Part shown: piece after piece, positions 52,550 to 62,259 of the stretch
Numbering within the stretch: position 1 is the first letter of the stretch
Layout of the letters: the number at the start of each line of letters is the position of its first letter
Source of the DNA: JAWKTT01 sp041398965
Lineage (GTDB): Bacteria; Planctomycetota; Planctomycetia; Planctomycetales; Planctomycetaceae
DNA length: 64,000 bases
Reading direction: 5' to 3'
NCBI GenBank assembly: GCA_041398965.1
Contig: JAWKTT010000003.1
Coordinates: 124,001-188,000, forward strand
The notes under the pieces: model-generated
Seen by the model: the letters and a program-made list of their open reading frames with translations, nothing else
The model's database searches: none
What the model was told of the DNA's origin: nothing
Translations under genes and position numbers: made by a program

Positions 52550-55429
52550 TCAAGGTGCAATCCTCGACACTTGGAGGTCGTCGATGAGGACGTCGCCGAG
52601 GCCGCGGAGTTCGAAGGTGATTCGGACTTGGCCTGATCTCTGCACGGGGCGGATCAACTCGAAAGGGAGCCATTGGCCTGTGGGGGTCGACTCGTGGTAG
52701 CGGATCGCCCCGACGGTTCCCGAGAGGCTGTCGTAGATCATGAGACCGTCGACATGGCGACTCGGAGACTGATTGAACCAGAGCTTCCCTCGAATTTTCA
52801 CCACCTCTCCGGCATAGACCGGGACTCCCGGACTGTCGAATCGGAACGACGACTTCGTACAGACAACAGGTGGGTCGGCCGGGTTTGCGGGACTAGCGGC
52901 CATCCGCAGGGAATAGACCCCCTCGGCGGCGCGGGGGTCGAGGTTGGCTTCGACTCGAACTTCATGGTCGAGTCGGACCTGTTTCCCTTTCAACTCTGGC
53001 GGTTCCTGCCAGCCCGCAGCGAGGATGGTGTCCCAGTCTTCAAAGTTTCCGCCCCGAATCGGCTCGGCTCTCTGTCCCGATTGGGCGTCGATGCGTTGCC
53101 GCAGTTTCCAGTAGTCGGGAAGAGTCTGAAAGGAGATGGTATAGGGGGTTGATGTCGGTGACGAGACCTCGGAAGCCGCTTCCTGCCAGTGGGCTCGTTG
53201 CAAGCTGCGACAAAGCATCAGGACATGTCGGCTGGCGATGCGGGCGGCGTCGAAGTGTTCCTGTTGCAATTCCTGCTCGGCCTGTTTGAGGTGTCGACGA
53301 GCGGCGTCAAGAATCTGATCGCCATTGGGCACGCCTCGTCGGGCAAGTTGCTGCAACTCGGCGTGCGTGTCTCGAACACGATCGAGTCGTGACTTCGCCA
53401 AATCGACATACGCCTGAGCCGCCTGCGCTCGGACGGAGAGAATCTCCCGTCGTATCTCTTCGATGAGCGCCATGTCGCTGGTGACGAGAATGGCTGTCGT
53501 CTGGTCGAAGGTCTTGAGCCGTAACTCTGAGCCGCCGGGGGGAGGGTCGAGTGCGAGTTCACAAGGTTGAATACTGGTGGTGGTCACTTCCCACGCTTGT
53601 AGACCGTCGAAGCCTCGCAGGAAGATTCGGAGGTCGTTGACCGACATGGGCCCTGGCTGATACTGGGCGTTTTCTTCGTGCCATGTGGGGAGGATGAGCC
53701 ACCCCAACTCGCTGCGTAGTACGGGGACACGAATTTCGGCGAGTGGACCGGACTTTGGTTCTTCTTCACCAGCGACGCGGTTCCAGCGCGTGGTGAGAGC
53801 ACTGGTCAGGAGGTTGCCCGAACGAGAGGGAGCTTCGCCGATTTGTATAGGTGCCTGATCGACGATGCGGCCCGTTGCGATCCATTTTCTCAGGAGATGA
53901 ATCTGCAAACTGGCGATGGTGATGGCATGTCGTCGTTCGTCCGAGCCGAGTTGATCATCGTTGAACGGGGTGTTCTTCCAGAAGCCAATTCCCTTGACCC
54001 CTGCGCCGATGGCGGCCCAGGTTTGCATCCAGAGTTGTTCTGCTTCCACGATCGGCACGCGGGCATCGGGGGGACGGTTCTCGATGTTCGCTTGCGAGGC
54101 TTCGGTGGCGATCCAGGTTGACGTGGGCTTGCCATGCAGGGCCATCAACTGCGCCCGTTCAAGGTGTTCGACATACGCCAAGGGGGACGTCGACGTGTGT
54201 GGGATATGCTTGCTCATGGAGATGACGTCGACCCGACGATGAAACTCTCGCTCGCTTCCCATAACATCGACGAGCAGTGGACGACGGTAGGGGTCGGCAT
54301 CGCGGACGGCGTCGGCTGTCGCCTTGAGTTGCGTCAGGCCGTCTTCGGGATATCGCGTCCCGAGACACCAGAAAAGGATCGGCGAGGTTTCCCGTGAGAA
54401 GAGCGGCAGACCGACGCTGTAACTTCTGGTTCCGACGTCGAGGTCGGTGCCAGAAGCGGGGAGGACATCGGCAGCAGGCGGCGTGGCCATCGCCCCCAAC
54501 CCGATATCGCCGATGGCTTGCAGGACAGGTTGGTCCAACTCGGGGAGCCAGACGACGTTGACGCCGAGTCGTCGAATCTGTTCGAGGTCTTCGCCATGAT
54601 ACGGGACAATGAGGGGAAAGAAGGGGGCTCCGTGCAACAGGATGCGGTCGTCCCCAATGGTGACGGGGGCCTGTTGTTCGACGGTGTGCCCTTGTTGAAC
54701 GATCTCGGTCCCGTTCTTTGAGGGCTCGACGATCGGCCCCAGTTCAAGGTCGTCGATGAAGTACTCCGCCCCGCCTGAAGAGAGTTCATCGATGAGGAGG
54801 ATGCGATCGACATACAGCCCGCGAGTGTCCAGCGTGCGTGCCCCGGAGAGCTGTGCCAACTGAGCCTGTTTGCGGCCGACGAGTTGCCGGAGTTGCACCG
54901 CTGTTGTCTGGCAGGTGAGCGTTTGCCAGCGGAGTGCGGTCGAGTAGGCATCGCCGAGAAAGTCGGCTGTCAAAGGTGTTCCATCGTGCGGGTTGACCTC
55001 GTTCGGAAAGACAAGTCTCACCCCGAGTCGCACTCCGCTGCGACTCGATCGCACCTTGACCGAGACCGTCAGGTCGTCGATGACCAAGGCATGTGGCGAG
55101 TCGTATTCCATGTAGAGACGTCCCCCTTCGCCATGCACGCTGACTTGCACCTCCTCGGCACTCAAACCTTCGACCTTGACTCTAGGGTTACGTCGATGAG
55201 CCCCCAGCTGGACGTTTTTGGTCGACGAGGAGACACGCCAACTTGTTCGCGGCGTGTCCATGGCATCGCGATGAATTGCCGCCTGCGGCTCATCACCGTC
55301 TGCTCGGAGGGTCTCTGTCAGCAACAGCTCACCACCCAGAAAAGCGATCCATAACGGGGTCATCAGCAGGAGGTTCCAGAGGCGAACGGGTGGCCGAGAC
55401 CGGTCGGCAAGCCGACGGCAGAGAACCAT
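52550..55429 (-). CDS. Large exported protein, glycosidase-like (function uncertain)
   Basis: About 959 residues from GTG/ATG near 55429 (frame opens at 55537). A basic, hydrophobic leader (WNLLLMTPLWIAFLGGELLL) suggests export. The N-terminal domain is beta-rich (VDRILLIDELSSGGAEYFID), resembling a carbohydrate-binding or galactose-binding-like fold. The middle has TIM-barrel-like text (FFPLIVPYHGEDLEQIRRLG, GVNVVWLPELDQPV, WMQTWAAIGAGVKGIGFWK), as in glycoside hydrolase-like planctomycete proteins. A helical stretch and a C-terminal beta domain (RITFELRGLGDVLIDDLQV) follow. No catalytic pair was confirmed. Confidence 0.7.
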   Translation of the reverse strand: MVLCRRLADRSRPPVRLWNLLLMTPLWIAFLGGELLLTETLRADGDEPQAAIHRDAMDTPRTSWRVSSSTKNVQLGAHRRNPRVKVEGLSAEEVQVSVHGEGGRLYMEYDSPHALVIDDLTVSVKVRSSRSGVRLGVRLVFPNEVNPHDGTPLTADFLGDAYSTALRWQTLTCQTTAVQLRQLVGRKQAQLAQLSGARTLDTRGLYVDRILLIDELSSGGAEYFIDDLELGPIVEPSKNGTEIVQQGHTVEQQAPVTIGDDRILLHGAPFFPLIVPYHGEDLEQIRRLGVNVVWLPELDQPVLQAIGDIGLGAMATPPAADVLPASGTDLDVGTRSYSVGLPLFSRETSPILFWCLGTRYPEDGLTQLKATADAVRDADPYRRPLLVDVMGSEREFHRRVDVISMSKHIPHTSTSPLAYVEHLERAQLMALHGKPTSTWIATEASQANIENRPPDARVPIVEAEQLWMQTWAAIGAGVKGIGFWKNTPFNDDQLGSDERRHAITIASLQIHLLRKWIATGRIVDQAPIQIGEAPSRSGNLLTSALTTRWNRVAGEEEPKSGPLAEIRVPVLRSELGWLILPTWHEENAQYQPGPMSVNDLRIFLRGFDGLQAWEVTTTSIQPCELALDPPPGGSELRLKTFDQTTAILVTSDMALIEEIRREILSVRAQAAQAYVDLAKSRLDRVRDTHAELQQLARRGVPNGDQILDAARRHLKQAEQELQQEHFDAARIASRHVLMLCRSLQRAHWQEAASEVSSPTSTPYTISFQTLPDYWKLRQRIDAQSGQRAEPIRGGNFEDWDTILAAGWQEPPELKGKQVRLDHEVRVEANLDPRAAEGVYSLRMAASPANPADPPVVCTKSSFRFDSPGVPVYAGEVVKIRGKLWFNQSPSRHVDGLMIYDSLSGTVGAIRYHESTPTGQWLPFELIRPVQRSGQVRITFELRGLGDVLIDDLQVSRIAP

Positions 55430-55847
55430 CCCGAGAGCGTCTGGAATCCATTCCACGCTGCTACCCGAAGTCGTAGAGAAGCTGTTGCCTGATCGATTCG
55501 TCGATTTCCTGGGGTTTTGACACCCGAGAATCGTCACAATCGTTAGGGAGTGAAGTCAAAGTCTGAAAAATTGTCGCTCATTTCGGCGAGCAGTCACCGT
55601 AGTTCGTTCATCAATGGAAACGAACTTCGTTCATCAAGAATTCGCCGTAACTTCTGAATGATAAACGTTTTCGACAATTCAGCCAAGAGGAACTGTGCGG
55701 CAATCTCCACAAGGCTCTACAATCCCTACAGGGTGACCGTCGTCGCAACTACTGAACTCAAAGGAACTTAAAAAGAGAGTTGAGAATCTGTTGGCGTCTG
55801 TGCAGAATCATGCCCGCACAGGATCACTTCATTCGGGACCCATTCTC
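55430..55847. other. Divergent intergenic region with a palindromic site
   Basis: About 418 bases. A perfect 8-bp inverted pair AGTTCGTT/AACGAACT (55601-55608 and 55619-55626) overlaps a duplicated TTCGTTCATCAA, a possible operator for one of the flanking genes. No gene is supported. Confidence 0.4.
55601..55626. promoter_or_regulatory. Possible operator palindrome
   Basis: Perfect inverted pair AGTTCGTT/AACGAACT with a 10-base spacer, overlapping a direct repeat TTCGTTCATCAA. It lies about 220 bases before the coiled-coil gene start. The assignment is weak. Confidence 0.3.
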
Positions 55848-56150
55848 ATGAACGAAAAGACCGAACTCCCCGAGGCGCAGGACGAGTTGCCTCGTGAATT
55901 GATCGATCTCGGGAAGCACATTGCTGCGCTCCCGGACCCGGAGTTTCGTCAGCTCGAGGCTCCCTATTCGCAGCTGGTCGATTGTGTCCGCCGCCGTCGT
56001 CGGATTCTGTCGCTGGTTCAGGAAGCATTGTCGCAGCTACGTCTGGATGTGAAGTATCTGATGTTTGATCTCGAGGTGACCCGCAAAGAACGAGACGAAC
56101 TCCGCGTCGCCCTTGAAGAAGCCCAGCGAGACGAGTTTGACAGCTTCTGA
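55848..56150 (+). CDS. Small coiled-coil protein of unknown function
   Basis: About 100 residues from ATG 55848. It is acidic at the N-terminus (NEKTELPEAQDELPRELIDL), then a basic stretch VDCVRRRRRILSLVQEALSQL and a heptad-rich C-terminus (FDLEVTRKERDELRVALEEA), which suggests a helical dimer. No family is recognised. It is convergent with the rhomboid gene. Confidence 0.7.
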   Translation: MNEKTELPEAQDELPRELIDLGKHIAALPDPEFRQLEAPYSQLVDCVRRRRRILSLVQEALSQLRLDVKYLMFDLEVTRKERDELRVALEEAQRDEFDSF

Positions 56151-56381
56151 GGCTGCCATTTCTGAAGTTGCCCATTTGATGCGGTGATTGCGGGGTGTCT
56201 GTATTTGGACCCACGCCGGGTTTCGCTACCAATCGCATTGGGCGAATTGTGCGCGCACTCCGGCGAGTGCACTTTGCATTCTTCGGCCAGGGGGTGATCT
56301 GTTTCTTCCCACTCGACGGTTCTTGGCGTCTTCCAACTGGTACCGGATTTTTGCGTTGTCGAGGATAAGGAAGACACAACT

Positions 56382-57593
56382 CTAATCTTCGAGGGCCGAC
56401 GGGCCGTCGGAAAGTTCGAGATGGCCTTCGTCGACCAGTCGTTCGGCAGCGTGGCGAATCTTCTCGGCGAGGTCGCGGTTCTTGGGGTCGAGCGTTGTGT
56501 CCGACAGCGAGTCGATCAGTTTAAGTGCGGCCTGAGGACGGTTTCGGTGACGCACCAACAGCCCCGCCAGGATTAACCTTGCGGTTCCGGTCTTGTCCTC
56601 GAATCGACCGAGGAACTCTTGCAGCACAGCCGTTCCGGCGGCCCATTCCTGTAACTGAATGAGGCCGTCTGCCAGTTGTTTCAGTGGCGGGGCATCGATT
56701 TGTGCGGCGGGGACATCGCGGTATTGCTGATACAGTTTCCAGGCACCCAGAAAGCGTTGTTGTTCGATGAGATCGAGGACTTTGTTGCGGACCTTGCGTG
56801 GCGACTCTCGCTTGGGGGCAACATCGTCCTGGACGGCCCGATTCGGGGTCGACGTCAGCACATCGCGGTCCCGATGCAGGGTGTAGTGGCCCGTTCCAGC
56901 ATGGTGATGGTCGCCACGCCAGACAGAGAAGAGATCCCACCCCTCACAGTCGACCCACTTCTTCTTCAGCATCACAATGCCGACAGTCGCACCGACGGCC
57001 CCCCCCAGGAGATGCAGCGTGGGAGTATTCATCCCCCAGCCGAGCAGAGTGGCGATGAGTATCTCCCAAATGATCGACCAGATTGCATAGACCCAGATGC
57101 GAATCTCGAAGTGAGCGACGCGCGGGAAACCGAAGAACATGTAGACGAACGCCATCTCGATGCAGTTTTCAGGAGCCCAGATCATCGCCATGGCCACCAG
57201 TCCAAAGATGACTCCTGAGGCTCCCGCCGATCCCGCCATTCCACTCGCTTCGGTATCGTACCCCAGCATGATCGCCTGTTCGATCATGCCGCTGATGAGG
57301 CAGAGCAAAAAATACAGCGGGACGAATCGATGCCAGCCGAGTTTCCCTTCCGAGACATGCCCGAAGGCCCAGAGCATTACCATGTTGCCGATGAGGTGCA
57401 TAGGCCCGGCATGAAGAAACGCCGATAGCAGCCATTCTGTCGGATGCAGTCCGTTCCCGTAGGTCAGCCACCAACCTTCTCCGGTCGCCCCCCCTGCGGT
57501 CATCCCAAAGGTGATGCAGTTCGCCACGATCAGCCCGATCGTCCCCCAAGGTCGGTAGTACAAAGGGGCGTCGGTATAGAGGGGAACGAGCAT
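56382..57593 (-). CDS. Rhomboid-family intramembrane serine protease with C-terminal TPR-like domain
   Basis: 403 residues. Residues 1-210 form the rhomboid fold: HAGPMHLIGNMVMLWAF (His61/His66, Asn70 oxyanion region), GSAGASGVIFGL with catalytic Ser126, and TPTLHLLGGAVGA with catalytic His194. About six membrane segments are present. After a polar linker, the C-terminal 120 residues are helical (LDLIEQQRFLGAWKLYQQY; LILAGLLVRHRNRPQAALKL), TPR-like, and cytoplasmic. It cleaves membrane proteins within the bilayer; the TPR-like part may recruit substrates. Confidence 0.9.
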   Translation of the reverse strand: MLVPLYTDAPLYYRPWGTIGLIVANCITFGMTAGGATGEGWWLTYGNGLHPTEWLLSAFLHAGPMHLIGNMVMLWAFGHVSEGKLGWHRFVPLYFLLCLISGMIEQAIMLGYDTEASGMAGSAGASGVIFGLVAMAMIWAPENCIEMAFVYMFFGFPRVAHFEIRIWVYAIWSIIWEILIATLLGWGMNTPTLHLLGGAVGATVGIVMLKKKWVDCEGWDLFSVWRGDHHHAGTGHYTLHRDRDVLTSTPNRAVQDDVAPKRESPRKVRNKVLDLIEQQRFLGAWKLYQQYRDVPAAQIDAPPLKQLADGLIQLQEWAAGTAVLQEFLGRFEDKTGTARLILAGLLVRHRNRPQAALKLIDSLSDTTLDPKNRDLAEKIRHAAERLVDEGHLELSDGPSALED

Positions 57594-57946
57594 CTGGTTT
57601 CCGTTAAACAGACGGTGATCGCAGTCGACAACGGACGGAGGAGGAGTGATGTTTTAGAAAATATCGCGTAGTTTGAGAACGCGAGGTGTCGACAGTTCGA
57701 GATCGGTGGAGTCGTTAATCAAGGGATGTTCCAGCCGACTAGGGAAACCACGGCCGGGCCGAAGACTCAGCCCATTGTCTCGCCTGGGCGAAATAATGGC
57801 CCGCGTCGTTCCCCTTTCAGTCATTCTCATCTCCGCTTCGTCTTCTGGCAAGCAGCCTCGACCTGCTGACGGGACTTGAACGAATTGCCAGGATGCGAAA
57901 TGATCGTCATTGTTCTGCTTCCCTTCCTGTGTGTACGAGCCAGTTA
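57594..57946. other. Divergent intergenic region, nothing recognised
   Basis: About 353 bases between divergent rhomboid and MEKHLA-MazG genes, expected to hold both promoters. No repeat or RNA structure stood out. Confidence 0.4.
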
Positions 57947-59362
57947 ATGACTGAGATCAATCGAATTCCCGAAAATCCCGAACTTGTGCGACGTATTTTG
58001 GACGGCTACGTCCATTGGTTGGGAGTCGAATTGATCGAGCGGTCTCCCGATCCGCAAGTCGAAGCCGAGCGACTGTGGAACGCCCCATTCGTGGTCGTCG
58101 CGCATGGAACCGAAGACGACCCCATCCTGAACTATGGCAACGCCCTCGCCCTGACACTCTGGGAGACCGACTTCGCCACGCTGACCTCACTCCCCTCTCG
58201 AAAGACGGCGGAGCCCATGCATCGCGACGAACGAGCCGCCATGTTGCAACAGACACGAGAGCACGGCTACATCGACAACTACCAGGGAATCCGAATCAGC
58301 ACGACCGGCAAACGCTTTCGCATCAATCAAGCCACTGTCTGGAACCTCCTCACCCCCACCGCAACCCCCGCCGGCCAAGCAGCCATGTTCGCCCACTGGC
58401 AACCGCTCGACGACGTTCCTCCTGACGACACGACGAAACCTGTCGACTCATTGAAAGATCGCACTCCGGGGACGCCGCCGGGGCGGGGGGAGATTGAAGC
58501 GGGGGTCTGGCGGTTGGTTGAGGTAGTGGCCAAGTTGCGGTCGCCGGAAGGGTGTCCGTGGGATCGGGTGCAGACGATGCAGACCATTAAGCCCTACACC
58601 CTCGAAGAGACCTACGAACTGCTCGAAGCGATCGATGCCAACGATGACGCGGACATCTGTGAAGAACTTGGCGATGTCTTGTTGCAGGTCGTCCTTGATG
58701 CACAGATTGCGGCTGATGAGGGGCGGTTTGATCTGACGGCTGTCGTCGAGGGAATTACACGAAAGATGATCAAGCGACACCCCCATGTCTTCGGAGATGC
58801 GACGGCTCGCGATGCTGCCGAAGTGCGGTCACACTGGGAAGCCGCCAAGCTCATCGAGAAACAGGAAAGGCAGTCGCTCTTGGAGGGAATTCCGGTCGCA
58901 CTGCCATCGCTCGCCCGAGCGGCTCGGTTGTCGAAGAAGGCGGCCTCGGTCGGCTACGACTTCCCCGATCGACTCATGCTCTTCGACAAATTGCGTGAAG
59001 AGTTGGATGAACTGCAACGGGAGATGTTCCCTGACGGTCCCCCGCCGATGACGTCCGCCGGGATCGATTCGCCCGTCCTCCCCGATGAGCCAGTGGACGA
59101 TGCCGCAAGGCGAGATCGGATCGAGGGAGAACTAGGCGATGTGTTGTTTGTGATGGCAAACATCGCGAGGCGTTGGGGGATCGACCCCGAAGAAGCGTTA
59201 CGTCGTTCAAACGCAAAGTTTGCCCGACGATTTCAGGGAATTGAAAGGGGCCTTCGCGAACAGGGACGTTCGCTCAAAGAAGCGACGCTGGAAGAAATGG
59301 AGCAGCTGTATCAAGAGTTCAAAGCCCGAGAGAAGGGGGGTAACGGCTCCGATGACAAATGA
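57947..59362 (+). CDS. MEKHLA domain fused to MazG nucleotide pyrophosphohydrolase
   Basis: 471 residues from ATG 57947. Residues about 10-150 match the MEKHLA domain, a PAS-like module: LWNAPFVVVAHGTEDDPILN, YGNALALTLWETDFATLTSL, PSRKTAEPMHRDERAAMLQQ, YIDNYQGIRISTTGKRF, VWNLL. After a Pro-rich linker, about 180-470 is a two-domain MazG: LRSPEGCPWDRVQT, LEETYELLEAI with EELGDVLLQVV, IKRHPHVFGD, and a second KLREELDELQ with EGELGDVLFVMANIAR. Both Mg-binding E-E-x-x-E...E-x-x-D sets look intact. MazG hydrolyses NTPs, including (in some species) aberrant nucleotides and ppGpp. One open frame spans both parts. Confidence 0.9.
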   Translation: MTEINRIPENPELVRRILDGYVHWLGVELIERSPDPQVEAERLWNAPFVVVAHGTEDDPILNYGNALALTLWETDFATLTSLPSRKTAEPMHRDERAAMLQQTREHGYIDNYQGIRISTTGKRFRINQATVWNLLTPTATPAGQAAMFAHWQPLDDVPPDDTTKPVDSLKDRTPGTPPGRGEIEAGVWRLVEVVAKLRSPEGCPWDRVQTMQTIKPYTLEETYELLEAIDANDDADICEELGDVLLQVVLDAQIAADEGRFDLTAVVEGITRKMIKRHPHVFGDATARDAAEVRSHWEAAKLIEKQERQSLLEGIPVALPSLARAARLSKKAASVGYDFPDRLMLFDKLREELDELQREMFPDGPPPMTSAGIDSPVLPDEPVDDAARRDRIEGELGDVLFVMANIARRWGIDPEEALRRSNAKFARRFQGIERGLREQGRSLKEATLEEMEQLYQEFKAREKGGNGSDDK

Positions 59363-59420
59363 CGATCGATAAATAACTAATGACAAATTATATCAAGGAA
59401 CAAGAGCCTCGGGAGAGACG

Positions 59421-60425
59421 ATGTCAGTCATTCGGTGGGGAACATTAGGATGTGGGCGGATCGTGCGGAAAGGATTTCTGCCAGGGGTAAAAGCAGCTGA
59501 AGGGAGCGAACTTTATGCAGTCGCTAGTTTGCGTCCGGGGGTGGCCGAGGAGGTACGGCAACAGACGGGGGCTGCGGTCGCTTACAACAGCTACGAAGAA
59601 CTTCTCGCTGACCCTCATGTCGACGCGGTTTATGTCCCCTGCACAGGCGATCTGCACGAACGCTGGACCATCGCTGCTGCGAAGGGGGGGAAGCATGTCC
59701 TCTGTGAGAAGCCGTTGTCAACCAGTCTCAAGTCGGCTATCACGATGGAGCAGGCCTGCCGGGAACAGGGAGTGTTGCTGATGGAGGCGTTCATGTGGCG
59801 ACACCATCCCCGGGCGACGCGGCTCAAACGCTGGGTCGATGAGGGGGCAATCGGTCCGTTGCGGAACATCAATGTCAGCTTCTCCTTTTCGATCGACCGC
59901 AATGACTGGCGAATGCGTCCCGAGCGGGGGGGCGGAGCGATGTGGGACATCGGAGCCTACGGGGTCAACGCGGCTCGCTTTCTTACCGGCGAAGAACCGA
60001 TCGATCTGTACGCGCGCGGGCACTGGAGCGACACCGGCGTTGACCTCAGCATGAATGCATCGCTCGTCTTTCCCAAAGAGGTGTTGGTGAACATCGATTG
60101 CAGTTTCGCGGCCCCGTTTCGCTGCCGACTCGAAGTGGTTGGGGAGTCTGGACGCATCGAACTGAACGCTGCCTTTCAACCGATCTGGGACCGCACTCTG
60201 ACACTCTGGCGGTCGACCGACCGCGAAGCCATTCCAGAAGTCTACGAGGTCGAGGATGTCGACCAGTACGCCTGTCAGGTGACACACTTCGCCAACTCGA
60301 TTCGAGCTGGCAAATTGCTCCCCCCCGCCGAGTCCGGCGTCGCCAACATGCGCGTGATGTCGCAGCTCATCTCAGATGCCCAACAACATCGCGTCCCTGC
60401 ATCGGCCATCCCCGGAAAGACTTAA
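59421..60425 (+). CDS. Gfo/Idh/MocA-family NAD(P)-dependent oxidoreductase
   Basis: 334 residues. The Rossmann fold opens RWGTLGCGRIVRKGFLPG (G-x-G-x-x-x), then ASLRPGVAEEV, VDAVYVPCTGDLHERW, GKHVLCEKPLSTS with the conserved E-K-P, and the C-terminal GFO-type RMRPERGGGAMWDIGAYGVN. Enzymes of this type oxidise sugars or inositol derivatives with NAD(P). A GGAGAG ribosome site lies upstream of ATG 59421. It follows the MEKHLA-MazG gene by 58 bases and may share its transcript. Confidence 0.92.
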   Translation: MSVIRWGTLGCGRIVRKGFLPGVKAAEGSELYAVASLRPGVAEEVRQQTGAAVAYNSYEELLADPHVDAVYVPCTGDLHERWTIAAAKGGKHVLCEKPLSTSLKSAITMEQACREQGVLLMEAFMWRHHPRATRLKRWVDEGAIGPLRNINVSFSFSIDRNDWRMRPERGGGAMWDIGAYGVNAARFLTGEEPIDLYARGHWSDTGVDLSMNASLVFPKEVLVNIDCSFAAPFRCRLEVVGESGRIELNAAFQPIWDRTLTLWRSTDREAIPEVYEVEDVDQYACQVTHFANSIRAGKLLPPAESGVANMRVMSQLISDAQQHRVPASAIPGKT

Positions 60426-60861
60426 GCTGCCACTGAGTTCATCCCCCTGACGGCCGACCATGAGACCTTATTACGCTATCGGAGAGTTTCGGTGTCAAGG
60501 GAGCTTTGTGCCAAACTGAGTCGCCTGGCGTGCAAAACTTACAAACGGCGATTGCCCGTGGAACTCGCGACATTCTCGTCCAATTCGACGTTGTGGCGCT
60601 AATTTCTGCGGCCAGCAAGGCCCTCGGGCGGGGTCTCTCGCACTTTCTGCCGATTTCGTCTCGCTTTGGTCTGCAAGTTGCGACTCGGTTCTTCCATCAA
60701 GTCGAGAAAGGCGTCTCCCTTGATCTCCCTTCCTTTCGGGCACCCCCCTCCTCACCTCACACTTTGTCTCGGCATCACCCTTCCAGTGTCGTCACACTTG
60801 TGGCCTGACATAACGATCGGCATCTGATGTCGCGACTCAATTCCTTGAAAGTAGCGATCGC
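60426..60861. other. Intergenic region, nothing recognised
   Basis: About 436 bases with no supported gene or repeat. It should contain the promoter of the metallopeptidase gene. Confidence 0.4.
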
Positions 60862-62160
60862 ATGGATGCTCGCTTCGTGCTCCGCTCGGCCCTGGCCAGT
60901 GTGACTCTGACTGTCTGTCTGTTCGGCAGCGCCCCGTGTCAGGCGGAAACCTTCAAGACGGCCAACTTTGTTGTCACCGCACCGACCGCAGAGATTGCCC
61001 AGCAAGTCGCCGAAACCGCAGAGATGTTCCGCCGTGAACTCGCAATCGACTGGCTGGGCCACCCTCTGGAGAACTGGTATCGCCCCTGTCCAATTCAAGT
61101 CAAAGTCGGACAACTTGGAGCGGGAGGGTCGACCACTTTCACCTTCGATCGCGGCGAAGTCTTCGGTTGGAAGATGGAGGTTCAGGGAACACTTGAACGG
61201 ATTCTCGACTCGGTCATCCCCCATGAAGTGAATCACACCATCTTCGCGTGCCACTTTCGACGTCCGCTCCCTCGCTGGGCCGACGAAGGGGCGGCCACGC
61301 TGGTCGAACATGTCTCCGAACGGAAGCGTCAGGAGGACACACTCGCAAACGTCGTGAAGACCTCGAAGCGAATTCCGTTGCAGGAACTGTTGAACATTTC
61401 CGAGTACCCCAGCGATCGTCAACAGGTCTACACGCTCTATGCCGAGGGTTACTCGCTGGCAGATTTCCTTGTCGCTCACATGGGCGACTCCGGGCGGGCG
61501 GTCTTTCTGAATTTTCTCGCCGATGCCGACAAACAGGACTGGCCAACCGCCATCAAGAAGCACTACGGATTCAAGAGTGTCGCCGAGTTAGAGAAAAGTT
61601 GGACCGGTTGGGTGCTCGCCGGTTCGCCTCGTCCCCGTCGTGCTGCCGGCGAACAACTCGCCGGTCCAGCAACACCCCCATCAGCATCGACAGAGACTTC
61701 CAGCATCCGCGGATCAAGCGATGACTTAGGAATGTCCCCCGACTCCAACAGTTCAGCTGTCACTCCAGATCGACGGACCGCCGCCTTGCCTCCTTTGCCG
61801 ACGATCACCCGGGGCCTGCGTAAGTCGCGCGAGTCGAATACCGTTACGGCTCCGCAGCCAGGTGAATTGCAGGAGTCCATCGTTCGAGGCCAAAGCCCCT
61901 CCGACTTAGCCCCCTCCCAGCAGCCCGTCGGACGTGTCGTCCCCCGTCGCGATCAACATCCTGACTTGCGAAACCCGGGGGTCTCACGACTGGAGTCAAT
62001 CCAGAAACTCATGGCCGATCAACCCCGCCGCGACCTCTACGAATCGGCCCGCTCGCTCCCCTCGACCGCGCTTCCCCGCACACTTCCCACCAACCCCCAA
62101 CATCGCTGGTTGGACCACAACCAGTTCCCCTCGACACGCCCCTCAGCCAGCTTCGACTGA
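60862..62160 (+). CDS. Exported MA-type zinc metallopeptidase with Pro/Ser-rich tail
   Basis: 432 residues. A signal peptide (LASVTLTVCLFGSAPCQA) is followed by a gluzincin-like domain: VIPHEVNHTIFA (H-E-x-x-H), RWADEGAATLVE (downstream Glu ligand) and AEGYSLADFLVAHMG. It matches the peptidase MA family pattern in an exported protein. Residues about 260-430 form a low-complexity Ser/Pro/Arg tail (TTPPSASTETSS-like, PSTALPRTLPTNPQ) that may attach or spread the domain in the envelope. Substrate unknown. Confidence 0.86.
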   Translation: MDARFVLRSALASVTLTVCLFGSAPCQAETFKTANFVVTAPTAEIAQQVAETAEMFRRELAIDWLGHPLENWYRPCPIQVKVGQLGAGGSTTFTFDRGEVFGWKMEVQGTLERILDSVIPHEVNHTIFACHFRRPLPRWADEGAATLVEHVSERKRQEDTLANVVKTSKRIPLQELLNISEYPSDRQQVYTLYAEGYSLADFLVAHMGDSGRAVFLNFLADADKQDWPTAIKKHYGFKSVAELEKSWTGWVLAGSPRPRRAAGEQLAGPATPPSASTETSSIRGSSDDLGMSPDSNSSAVTPDRRTAALPPLPTITRGLRKSRESNTVTAPQPGELQESIVRGQSPSDLAPSQQPVGRVVPRRDQHPDLRNPGVSRLESIQKLMADQPRRDLYESARSLPSTALPRTLPTNPQHRWLDHNQFPSTRPSASFD

Positions 62161-62259
62161 AACACGCAGACAAGTCCAGTCTCCGTCGAAATCCCGAACG
62201 TCAACAGGCTGTGCTGATGGCGTTCAACCGATTATCGGAAATCGATACCCTGAATCCGC

